Shown here piece by piece: positions 31,068 to 38,653 of a DNA stretch of 64,000 nt. Source of the stretch: Streptomyces misionensis (GTDB lineage Bacteria; Actinomycetota; Actinomycetes; Streptomycetales; Streptomycetaceae). The number at the start of each line of letters is the position of its first letter. The stretch's first letter is position 1. Where the stretch lies: assembly GCF_900104815.1 (NCBI RefSeq), contig NZ_FNTD01000004.1, forward strand, positions 5,348,501 through 5,412,500, in the 5' to 3' direction. The position numbers and the translations under genes were made by a program. The notes beneath the pieces were generated by a model, which worked only from the letters and a program-made list of their open reading frames with translations, was not told the DNA's origin and did no database searches.

Positions 31068-32210
31068 TCAGGGGCGCCAGCCGCCGTCCGGGAAACGGAC
31101 GGTGAAGGCGCCGGCGGAGAAGGAGAGGCCGAAGGCGATCGCGAGCCCCTCCCCGGCCGGACGGCGGGTGTCCTCCGCGAACATCAACGGCACCGAACAG
31201 CCGAGGGTGTTGGCGTGGTCGCGCAGCACCCGGTACGACGACGCCACCTTCGCGTCGTGCGGGTCGACGCCGAACCCGGCGCACAGCGAGTCCAGGATGC
31301 GGGTGCTGCCGGTGTGCATCAGCAGCACCGACGCATCCGCCGCCGACGACAGGGCGGAGCCCGCGAGGGCGGCCTCGGCGGTGGTGGTGGCGTAGTGGCC
31401 GCCGCGCGGGGTGACGTCGGGGGAGAGGGTGTACAGCCGGCGGCCGTGGTCGGCGAGGACCACGGGGATGTCGGAGCCGCCGTCGGGGACCGTGCCCAGC
31501 TCGGTGTCCTCCGGCAGGTCGTTGGTCAGGTTGGCGACCGGACCGAACACCGGGCCCCCGCCCTCGTCGCCGAAGACCATGGCCACGGAGGCGTCGGCGA
31601 ACAGGAACGAGTGCAGCGCGTCGACCGTGCGCTGCCGCTCGGCGGGCGCGATCTCGGTGAAGTGCCGGTACAGGGTGCCGTCCAGCGGCGGGGACAGGGG
31701 CGTGATGGCCTCGGTGAACACCGCGAGCACCGTACGGCCCGGGTTGGCGGTCAGGTACCAGCGGGCGGTGTCCACCACCTTGGCCATGGCCGAGCAGCCC
31801 ATGTACTCGATCGCGAGGTTGGCGCAGTCGCGCGGGAGTTCGGGCATCTTGGCGATCACGTCGCACACCAGCGAGGGCAGCAGGCGGCCGGGGCTGGAGG
31901 TGACGCCGAGGACGAGCCCGATGCCGGCCGGGTCGGTGCCCGCCTTCGCGAGGGCGGCCCGCGCGGACGCGACGGCGAGGTCCGCGGTGAGGACGCCGGT
32001 CTCGGGTTCGGCGCCCTTGAAGACGACGTCGGGGTAGTTGGCGAGGACCGAGTGCCGCTTGTCGATGCCCAGGGTGGTGAGCATGGCGGCGAGCCGGTCG
32101 GACATCAGGTGACGGCTGGAATCCAGGAGTTCGTCCGTGGTGATGGCGGACCCGGGCAGTTCGGCGGCGATCCCCAGCAGGACCGGGTCGGCCTGGGCCG
32201 TGCGGGTCAC
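31068..32210 (-). CDS. Type III polyketide synthase-like condensing enzyme (thiolase fold)
   Basis: The 380-residue protein aligns by motif with chalcone-synthase/KAS III enzymes. The nucleophile is Cys139 in YMGCSAMAK, the His is His299 in LLMHTGST (HPGG in plant enzymes), the Asn is Asn334 in HANTLGC, and the C-terminal cyclisation loop reads AFGLSFSAGAF. Such enzymes condense an acyl-CoA starter with malonyl-CoA. The GTG start overlaps the stop of the upstream MIO enzyme gene (GTGA), so both are made together. With an ammonia-lyase and CoA ligase nearby, an arylacryloyl-CoA starter is plausible. A KAS III-like acyltransferase role is the alternative. Confidence 0.82.
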   Translation of the reverse strand: MTRTAQADPVLLGIAAELPGSAITTDELLDSSRHLMSDRLAAMLTTLGIDKRHSVLANYPDVVFKGAEPETGVLTADLAVASARAALAKAGTDPAGIGLVLGVTSSPGRLLPSLVCDVIAKMPELPRDCANLAIEYMGCSAMAKVVDTARWYLTANPGRTVLAVFTEAITPLSPPLDGTLYRHFTEIAPAERQRTVDALHSFLFADASVAMVFGDEGGGPVFGPVANLTNDLPEDTELGTVPDGGSDIPVVLADHGRRLYTLSPDVTPRGGHYATTTAEAALAGSALSSAADASVLLMHTGSTRILDSLCAGFGVDPHDAKVASSYRVLRDHANTLGCSVPLMFAEDTRRPAGEGLAIAFGLSFSAGAFTVRFPDGGWRP

Positions 32211-33811
32211 CGCTGTTCTCCTTCCGTGCCGGTCGCCGCCAGCAGGGCGCCCGAGCGGATGAGCGCGACGACCTCGGCGATGTCGCCGTCCATCCGCCGG
32301 TCGGCGTCCACGAACGGCACCCGCGTGCGCACGAGGGCGTGCACGGCCCTGGTGCGCGGGGCCATGTCGCCGGTGCCGCGCAGATCGAGGGCCTGGCAGG
32401 CGGCCAGGATCTGGATCGCGGCGACCTCCTGGGTGAGTTCCACGATGCGGCGGGCGTCGCGGGCGGCTATCGGCGCCATGGACACCTTGTCCTGGTTGTG
32501 CGCCTCGGTGGAGCGGGAGAACACGGTCGCGGGCCCGGCGTGCTTGAGCGCCTCAGCGGTCAGCGCGGAGCAGGCGATCTGCATGCCCTTGAAGCCGTGG
32601 TGCAGGCCCTTCTCCCAGGCGTCGCCCTCGGTGCGCGGGACGAGGTTCTCGGTCAGGCCGTTGTTGTACTTGGCGTCGACCAGGAGCTCGAGCTGGCGGT
32701 CCAGCAGGTCGGCGACGGAGGCGACGGCGACCTTCAGCGAGTCCATGGCCTGCACGACATGGCCGGCGTAGAAGTTCCCGCCCGAGTGCACCCGGCCGCT
32801 CTCGGCGTCGAAGAGCGGATTGTCGGTGGAGGCGTTGATCTCCGTCTCCAGCCAGCCGTCCACCCACTCGATCGTGTCCCGCAGCACCCCGGCGACATGG
32901 GGGGCGCAGCGCAGCGAGTAGCGGTCCTGGATGGAGCGCTTGAGCTTGCCGTGGCCCTTTCCGTCCAGCGGGTCGTTGGAGCCGACGACCTGGTCGTGCG
33001 GGAGGGACAGGCCGGAGCCGTCGAGGAGCCGGCCCAGGTGGGCGGCCGAGGCGAGCTGCCCGCGGTGCGGGCGCTGCTCGTGGATGAAGGAGTCGAAGTG
33101 CCCGCGGTTGCCCAGCAGGGCCTCGCTGGCGAGGGCGGTGGCGACATCGGCGACCCGCGCGAGCTGTGCGGCGTCCCGGGTGGCGAGGACGGCGAACGCG
33201 GCCGAGAAACTGGTGCCGTTGATCAGGCCGAGACCGTCCTTGGCCTCGGGGACGACGGGCGTGAGCCCCAGCTGTGCCAGGACGTCGGCGGCGGGCCGCA
33301 CCTCGCCCCGGTAGTCGACCTCGCCCTCCCCGAAGAGGGCGTTGGCGACATAGCAGAGGGGAACGAGGTCGCCGGAGGCGCCGACCGAGCCGCGCTCGGG
33401 CACCCGGGGCAGGACGTCGTGGCGCAGGAAGTCGAGCAGCAGGCCGATGACGTCCGGCTGGACGCCGGAGTTGCCGCGGGCCAGGCAGTTGGCGCGGATG
33501 AGGAGGGTGGCGCGGACGACCTCGGCCGGCGCCAGCGGACCCGTGCCGTTGAGGTGGTAGGTGACCAGGTGCCGCTGGAGTTCGGCGGCCTTCTGCGGGG
33601 CTATCTGGTTGACCACGCTGTCGCCGAAGCCGGTGGTGACGCCGTAGATCGGCTGGCCGGTGGCGATGAGGTCCAGCTTGAGGTCGCGGGAGCGCTTGAC
33701 CGCCTTCTGCGCGACATCGGGGTGGACGAGGCCGAGTGCACGGCCCGGGCGGGCGACGGCCGCCACGTCGTCCAGCGTGAGGGACTTTCCGTCGATGATG
33801 ACGTCCTTCAC
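32207..33811 (-). CDS. MIO-dependent aromatic amino acid ammonia-lyase/aminomutase
   Basis: HAL/PAL/TAL-family enzymes eliminate ammonia from aromatic amino acids with a self-formed methylidene-imidazolone. The 534-residue protein has the MIO triad Ala145-Ser146-Gly147 (GSVGASGDL), the catalytic Tyr56 (IYGVTTGFG) and the conserved GLINGTSFS, YSLRCAPH and NPLFD segments. The specificity pair reads Tyr85-His86 (LVTYHLNGTG), not the His-Leu of TAL or Phe-Leu of plant PAL, so substrate and lyase-versus-mutase activity cannot be assigned. GTG 33811 gives the usual length; the frame is open to 33982 but unconserved. Confidence 0.9.
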   Translation of the reverse strand: MKDVIIDGKSLTLDDVAAVARPGRALGLVHPDVAQKAVKRSRDLKLDLIATGQPIYGVTTGFGDSVVNQIAPQKAAELQRHLVTYHLNGTGPLAPAEVVRATLLIRANCLARGNSGVQPDVIGLLLDFLRHDVLPRVPERGSVGASGDLVPLCYVANALFGEGEVDYRGEVRPAADVLAQLGLTPVVPEAKDGLGLINGTSFSAAFAVLATRDAAQLARVADVATALASEALLGNRGHFDSFIHEQRPHRGQLASAAHLGRLLDGSGLSLPHDQVVGSNDPLDGKGHGKLKRSIQDRYSLRCAPHVAGVLRDTIEWVDGWLETEINASTDNPLFDAESGRVHSGGNFYAGHVVQAMDSLKVAVASVADLLDRQLELLVDAKYNNGLTENLVPRTEGDAWEKGLHHGFKGMQIACSALTAEALKHAGPATVFSRSTEAHNQDKVSMAPIAARDARRIVELTQEVAAIQILAACQALDLRGTGDMAPRTRAVHALVRTRVPFVDADRRMDGDIAEVVALIRSGALLAATGTEGEQR

Positions 33812-33867
33812 AAGGGTGCCTTTCCGCTTGCGGACACGCTGATGAGTGCCAGGACTCAAGTGGGTTG

Positions 33868-33885
33868 CGAACGACACTACGTTCG
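33868..33885. promoter_or_regulatory. Inverted repeat in the islet's central divergent promoter
   Basis: CGAACG-ACACTA-CGTTCG is an 18-bp inverted repeat 57 bases upstream of the MIO gene start. It is a candidate operator for one of the islet regulators. Confidence 0.5.
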
Positions 33886-33913
33886 ACAGTCGACCGGGAG
33901 CCAACAGTGACTG

Positions 33914-33930
33914 CTTATCGGCCCGATAAG
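33914..33930. promoter_or_regulatory. LysR-box-like palindrome in the divergent promoter
   Basis: CTTATCG-GCC-CGATAAG is a perfect 7-bp-arm palindrome containing a T-N11-A core, the classical LysR-type binding pattern, between the two main islet operons. A third repeat, GCATA-N8-TATGC, is at 33961-33978. Confidence 0.6.
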
Positions 33931-34039
33931 GGCCGGCGATCGCATCCGGCGGCGTCACCCGCATAAGGTTCCCTATGCGCACCCGCGCCTTTCAGTGGCC
34001 CACGGAGGCCTTCATTCCTCTTGCCGACAGGGAGAATAG

Positions 34040-34630
34040 GTGACGCTCGCTCGTTTGACGATCGTGGGAATCGGAGGCTCCACTCGGCCCGGCTCCTCCA
34101 CCGAACAGGCGCTCCGGGCGGCCCTGAAGGAGATCGAGCGGCTCGGCGCCCGCACCGTGTGCCTGAGCGGGCACGACCTCGACCTGCCCCACTACACCCC
34201 GGAGGACACCGGCCACCCCCGGCGGCGGCGCCTGGTGGACCTCATGGCCTCGGCCGACGGCCTGGTCATCGCCACGCCCGCCTACCACGGAGGCATGTCC
34301 GGCCTGGTGAAGAACGCCCTCGACCACGCCGAAGACCTCCGCCGGCGGCCGCAGCCGTACTTCAGCTCGCGTCCCGTCGGCTGTCTCGCCACCGCCTACG
34401 GAGCCCAGGGGGCCGCCTCGGCGCTCGCCTCCCTGCGCGCCACCGTCCACGCGCTGCGCGGCTGGCCCACCCCGCTCGGTGTCGCCGTCGACAGCTCGCG
34501 CGTCCGTTTCGGCCAGGCCGGGGCGTGCCAGGACCCGCACATCCAGAGCCATTTGGAGATCATGGCCCGGCACATCACCGAATTCGCCGAGGCCAGGGTT
34601 CCCGGATATCGACAGGAAAAGGCATCATGA
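34040..34630 (+). CDS. NADPH-dependent FMN reductase
   Basis: The 196-residue flavodoxin-fold protein has the phosphate-binding loop GIGGSTRPGSST (residues 10-21) and the family motif TPAYHGGMSGLVKNALDH. It supplies reduced FMN to partner enzymes. It is the first gene of a three-gene plus-strand operon, and its stop overlaps the next start (ATGA). The likely client is the acyl-CoA-dehydrogenase-fold flavoprotein at 37355-38611, forming a two-component monooxygenase. Confidence 0.9.
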   Translation: MTLARLTIVGIGGSTRPGSSTEQALRAALKEIERLGARTVCLSGHDLDLPHYTPEDTGHPRRRRLVDLMASADGLVIATPAYHGGMSGLVKNALDHAEDLRRRPQPYFSSRPVGCLATAYGAQGAASALASLRATVHALRGWPTPLGVAVDSSRVRFGQAGACQDPHIQSHLEIMARHITEFAEARVPGYRQEKAS

Positions 34631-35016
34631 CGGCAAGTGAATTCGCCCCTCCGGCACAGGAAGACAAGATCGGAGGGCCGTCCACCACCGAACTCGACGG
34701 CACGTCCGTCGAATACGTGTACTCCACCGGAAACCACTACCGGATGGAATTCGGAGCGGACACCCTCACCTTCCGCTTACTGGCGGGCTCCGCCCCGCCG
34801 CACACCGTCACCCTGCCCTACCGGGCCCGGCTGGTCCGCTCCGGTCTGTATCTGGTGACCTGGACCGTCAAGCCCGGCGTCCACGTCACCCTCCTCCTCG
34901 ACCTCGCCGAACGGCTGATCCACGTCAGCGCGATGATGCCGCCCAACCAGTGGGAGTTCTTCGACATCGGGCGCCTGCTGTCCGTCGAGGGCCGGACCGG
35001 GGAAGACGCCCGGTGA
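34627..35016 (+). CDS. MoaF/phenolic-acid-decarboxylase-like small calycin protein (TTA codon)
   Basis: The 129-residue product resembles the lipocalin-like fold shared by MoaF C-terminal domains and phenolic acid decarboxylases: YRMEFGADTLTFRLL, then RSGLYLVTWTVKP and WEFFDIGRL. In a pathway with an ammonia-lyase, decarboxylation of or binding to a hydroxycinnamate is an attractive but unproven role. Leu51 is TTA (34777-34779), implying bldA-dependent translation. It is coupled on both sides: ATGA with the FMN reductase and GTGA with the ligase. Confidence 0.7.
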   Translation: MTASEFAPPAQEDKIGGPSTTELDGTSVEYVYSTGNHYRMEFGADTLTFRLLAGSAPPHTVTLPYRARLVRSGLYLVTWTVKPGVHVTLLLDLAERLIHVSAMMPPNQWEFFDIGRLLSVEGRTGEDAR

Positions 35017-36494
35017 GCGACCAGGGAACCGGGAGCTGGCCGTACCGGCGCTCCCGTATCGACCCCACCGCCCCCGCGCTCGGCGGCGACGGGGACCCGA
35101 TCGGCTACGGCGAACTCGCCGCCCGCGTCGACCGCCTCGCCGCCGCGCTCGCCGCCACGGGCATCCGGCACGGCGACCGGGTCGCCCACCTCGGCTGGAA
35201 CCGCCCTCAGGCGTTCGAGCTGTTCTTCGCGGTCTGCCGGCTCGGCGCCGTGTTCGTGCCCGTCAGCCCCCGCCTGGCCTTCCCCGAACTCCTCGACGTC
35301 CTCAAGGACTGCGCCCCGGCCGCCCTGTTCCACGACGACGACCAGCGCATCACCGCCGAGGTCGCCGCGGGCGGCATCGCACGCGTCTGCGGCCCCGGCG
35401 GCCAGGAGGCCATGACGCAGGCCGGGGACGCCCCGCCGCGCCGCGACGTCACCCTCGACGACCCCGCCGTCATCCTCTACACCAGCGGCACCACCGGCAT
35501 GCCCAAGGGCGCCGTCCTCTCCCACGGCAGCCTGCTCTTCAACACCGTCAACCAACTCGCCCACGTCGACGTCCTGTCCACCGACCGGGCGCTGGTCATC
35601 GCCCCCCTCTTCCACGCCACCGGGCTCGGACAGGTCGGCCTGCCCACCCTGTTCAAGGGCGGCAGCCTGCTGGTCCAGCGGTTCTCGGCCGGCAAGGCGC
35701 TGAAGACCATCGAGGAGCGGCGGATCACCGCGTTCACGGCCGTGCCGACCATGCTGCGGATGATGAGCGACGACCCCGCCTTCGAGGACGCGGACCTGTC
35801 CGCGCTGCGCTACGTCGTCTACGGCGGCTCCCCGGCCGACCGGCAGGTGGTCGACGCCTGGCGGGCCAAGGGCGTCACCCTCCTCCAGGGCTACGGCATG
35901 ACCGAGGCCGCCCCGGGCGTCACCCTCGCCACGGAGCGCACGGCGGCCGCCGAACCCCTGTCCGCGGGCGTCCCGCACTTCTTCACCGACCTCAGCGTCC
36001 GCACCACCCGGGGCGGGGCGGGCGAGCTGTGGGTGCGCGGCCCGCACCTGTTCACCGGCTACCACGGGCAGCCCGAGGCGACCGCCGAGGCCATGGACGA
36101 CGGCTGGTTCCGAACCGGCGACGCGGTGCGCCTGGACAACGGCCGCCTCCACGTCGTCGACCGGGTCAAGGACATGTTCATCTCCGGCGGCGAGAACGTG
36201 TACCCGGCCGAGGTCGAGGCCCGTCTCGACGCCCTGGATGGGGTCCGGGAGAGCGTCGTGGTCGGGGTGGACGACGCGGAGTGGGGGCAGGTCGGCGCCG
36301 CCTTCGTCGTCCTGGAGGACGGCGCCCGGCTGACCGGGGAGCAGATCCGGGAGCGGCTGCGCGGCGAACTCGCCGCGTTCAAGGTGCCCCGGTCGGTGCG
36401 CTTCGTGCCCCGGCTGCCGCGCACCCCCACCGGGAAGATCCGGCGCACCGACCTCGTCGCCCGGCTGGCGCGGGAGGCTCCCCCGGACGCCTGA
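35013..36494 (+). CDS. Acyl-CoA ligase (AMP-forming, ANL superfamily)
   Basis: The 493-residue enzyme activates a carboxylic acid as acyl-AMP and then acyl-CoA. Visible ANL motifs are VILYTSGTTGMPKG (A3), YGMTEAAPG (A5), WFRTGDAVRLDNGRLHVVDR (A7-A8), KDMFISGGENVYPAEVE and the catalytic-lysine segment PTGKIRR near the C-terminus. No carrier domain is attached. The GTG start overlaps the previous stop (GTGA). A cinnamate- or coumarate-like product of the neighbouring lyase would be a logical substrate. Confidence 0.93.
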   Translation: MSDQGTGSWPYRRSRIDPTAPALGGDGDPIGYGELAARVDRLAAALAATGIRHGDRVAHLGWNRPQAFELFFAVCRLGAVFVPVSPRLAFPELLDVLKDCAPAALFHDDDQRITAEVAAGGIARVCGPGGQEAMTQAGDAPPRRDVTLDDPAVILYTSGTTGMPKGAVLSHGSLLFNTVNQLAHVDVLSTDRALVIAPLFHATGLGQVGLPTLFKGGSLLVQRFSAGKALKTIEERRITAFTAVPTMLRMMSDDPAFEDADLSALRYVVYGGSPADRQVVDAWRAKGVTLLQGYGMTEAAPGVTLATERTAAAEPLSAGVPHFFTDLSVRTTRGGAGELWVRGPHLFTGYHGQPEATAEAMDDGWFRTGDAVRLDNGRLHVVDRVKDMFISGGENVYPAEVEARLDALDGVRESVVVGVDDAEWGQVGAAFVVLEDGARLTGEQIRERLRGELAAFKVPRSVRFVPRLPRTPTGKIRRTDLVARLAREAPPDA

Positions 36495-36511
36495 CCGAGG
36501 TGCCGCTCGCC

Positions 36512-36550
36512 GTGCGCCGGTCCCACGCCTCGGACGCGGGACCGGCGCAC
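36512..36550. terminator. Bidirectional terminator between ligase and reductase genes
   Basis: Perfect 13-bp arms (36512-36524 with 36538-36550) with a 13-base loop lie between convergent genes. Confidence 0.8.
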
Positions 36551-36554
36551 CGCG

Positions 36555-37358
36555 TCAGGGACGGCGTCCCGCGACCGTCCAGTGCTTGTGCACCAGGGCC
36601 TGCCGCTCCACCTCGTCGGCGAGGGCGAGCGCCAGGTCCGGCAGGTCGATCCCGGCGGGCACGCCCTGGTCGAACAGCATGAAGTCGACGCCCAGGCGGT
36701 AGCCGCCGGTGCCGGGGCCCGGCCGGTACAGCCACGGCGGCGACAGGAACGACCAGCGCAGGTCGCGCCGGTGCTCGAACAGGTCCAGGGCGATCCGGCA
36801 GCCCTCCAGGAGCGGCACCCGGGTCCAGTTCCTGACCCGCTCCTCCAGCTCGGGATCGGTCGCCCCCGCGGGTATCGCGCCGCTCAGCTTGCGGCGGGCG
36901 GCCTCGTGGAAGAACGACTCCTTGGTGATCTCGCCCAGCCAGGTGAGGTGCTCGGCGGGCATCACGCCGAAGTACCAGGCGGGGAACCGGGGATCGTCGA
37001 ACATCTGGAGCCCCGGCTCGACGTACAGGCTGGCCGCGCCGCCGACGTACATCAGATAGCCGGCGCCGGAGCGGACATGGGCCTGGAGGATGCGCCGGGT
37101 GCCCTCGGCCTGCCGGTAGTAGACCTCCAGATCGACCTCGTGACCGCCGGAGAAGCACGAGACGACGACGTCGTGCCCGCGCAGCCGCTCCGTGAGGGCC
37201 GGCACGTCGAACACGTCGCAGGCGGCCTCGGCGAGCTGCCCGGCGGGCCCGGCGAGCCGGCCGCGGGAGACTCCGGTGACCCGGTGCCCGCGGCGCAGCA
37301 GGACCTCGGTCAGGGCCCGGCCGGTCATGCCGGTGTGCCCGATCACGGCGACCTTCAC
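36555..37358 (-). CDS. NAD(P)-binding SDR-type oxidoreductase/epimerase
   Basis: The 267-residue protein has an N-terminal Rossmann motif VAVIGHTGMTGRALTEVLL and the atypical-SDR layout (VVSCFSGGHEVDLEVYY, GYLMYVGGAASLYVEPG) without a clear YxxxK motif, resembling NmrA/NAD(P)H-binding reductases. GTG 37358 is the start: GGAGGACCTGTC precedes it and it overlaps the upstream stop (GTGA). It may reduce a keto or enoyl intermediate of the islet pathway. Confidence 0.82.
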   Translation of the reverse strand: MKVAVIGHTGMTGRALTEVLLRRGHRVTGVSRGRLAGPAGQLAEAACDVFDVPALTERLRGHDVVVSCFSGGHEVDLEVYYRQAEGTRRILQAHVRSGAGYLMYVGGAASLYVEPGLQMFDDPRFPAWYFGVMPAEHLTWLGEITKESFFHEAARRKLSGAIPAGATDPELEERVRNWTRVPLLEGCRIALDLFEHRRDLRWSFLSPPWLYRPGPGTGGYRLGVDFMLFDQGVPAGIDLPDLALALADEVERQALVHKHWTVAGRRP

Positions 37359-38611
37359 GACAGGTCCTCCACGGCGGCCGGGAGGGACACGGCGAGGGCG
37401 GGGTTGACGGGGTTCGGCGGCTCGCCGCCCAGGGCGACGACCCCGGCCATCTGGAGCACGGCGTCCTGGGCGACGGCGTGCTGGCACATGGTGTTGGCGT
37501 CCCGCAGCCAGCGGTCCAGCGGACTGGTGCGGTAGACCGCCGAGCCGCCGACGAGGTCGTACAGGCGCTGGACGATGCCCCGGGCGGTCCGGAAGGCGAA
37601 GGTGCGCGCCAGCGCGGTGCCGACGCGCGCGGCCCGCAGGTCGCCGCCGCCGGAGTCGAGCAGCTCCCACTGGACGCGCAGCGTCTCGTAGACGCCGGCG
37701 CGGGCGGCGGCCAGCTCCATCTCGCTGCGCCCGATCGCCTCGTGCACCCGCGGGTCGTCGAGCCAGGGGGTGCCGGTCTCCCGGTCGCGGCGGCCCGCGG
37801 CGAGGCCGATGACATGGTCGAGGGCGGCGCGGGCCATGCCGAGCGGGATGCCGGGCATCTTGCGCTGCACCGCGTCCGGGGTGCGCAGCAGGACGCGGTC
37901 CTGGCGGGGCCGGGCGAGCGTGAAGACGTGGTCGTCGGGGACGAACAGGTTTTCGGTCTGGTAGTCGTGGCTGCCGGAACCCGCCAGCCCGGTGGTGTGC
38001 CAGGTGTCGAGGACCTGGAACTGCTCGGGCCGGGCCGCGAAGACCCGCCACTGCCGGGGCTCGCCGGTCAGCGGGTCCGGCACGGGCCGCCCCCGCTCCT
38101 GCACCATGCAGGAGGCCATGAGCACCTGGCAGTGGTTGACGCAGGAGGCGAACCGCCACCTGCCGCCGATCCGGTAGCCGCCGTCCGTCCGCTCGGCGGT
38201 GCCGGTCGGCAGCAGCGCCCCCGCGGTGATCGTGTCCAGGTCCGCGTACAGGGTGCGGGCCGTCGCGTCCGGCAGGTATCCGGCGTAGATGCCGGAGTCC
38301 ATGCCGATCATCGCGCACCAGGCGGCCGAGGCGTCGCCCTGGGCGATGATCTCCAGCAGCCGAGCCTGCTGCGCGGAGGTCAGGTCGGGGCCGCCCCGGT
38401 CGGCGGGCATGGCCGCGCGCCACACCCCCGCCTGACGCAGCAGCTCGACGACGTGGTCGGGCAGCCGGCGCCCCTCCTCGATCTCGCCGGCGGCCCGCCG
38501 CAGCCACGGCACGGTCTGCCGGGCCCGGTCGAGGACGTCGGCCGCCGAGGCGGGCGGGGCGTCCCAGGACGGCGGTGCGGCGGTGTCCGCGTGGGTCTCG
38601 GTGACGGTCAT
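37355..38611 (-). CDS. Acyl-CoA-dehydrogenase-fold flavoprotein (possible two-component monooxygenase)
   Basis: The 418-residue protein has the three-domain acyl-CoA dehydrogenase fold: an N-terminal helical part (about 25-130), a middle beta-domain (about 140-240, WRFASCVNHCQVLMASCMV) and a C-terminal helical domain. It looks closer to DszC/HpaB-like flavin hydroxylases than to beta-oxidation enzymes; I do not see an obvious catalytic glutamate. Such oxygenases use FMNH2 from a reductase, which the gene at 34040 would provide. It is coupled to the downstream SDR gene. Confidence 0.8.
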   Translation of the reverse strand: MTVTETHADTAAPPSWDAPPASAADVLDRARQTVPWLRRAAGEIEEGRRLPDHVVELLRQAGVWRAAMPADRGGPDLTSAQQARLLEIIAQGDASAAWCAMIGMDSGIYAGYLPDATARTLYADLDTITAGALLPTGTAERTDGGYRIGGRWRFASCVNHCQVLMASCMVQERGRPVPDPLTGEPRQWRVFAARPEQFQVLDTWHTTGLAGSGSHDYQTENLFVPDDHVFTLARPRQDRVLLRTPDAVQRKMPGIPLGMARAALDHVIGLAAGRRDRETGTPWLDDPRVHEAIGRSEMELAAARAGVYETLRVQWELLDSGGGDLRAARVGTALARTFAFRTARGIVQRLYDLVGGSAVYRTSPLDRWLRDANTMCQHAVAQDAVLQMAGVVALGGEPPNPVNPALAVSLPAAVEDLS

Positions 38612-38653
38612 GAGCGGTTCCCCCTGTGAGTCGTGCGGTGAGTCGTGCCGGGC

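Noticed and set aside
31068..32210. Condensing enzyme considered as fatty-acid FabH
   Set aside because: There is no acyl carrier protein or fab gene nearby, and the GCSAM Cys loop with the MHTGS and HANTLGC segments fits type III PKS better. KAS III-like acyl transfer remains possible and is stated in the entry.
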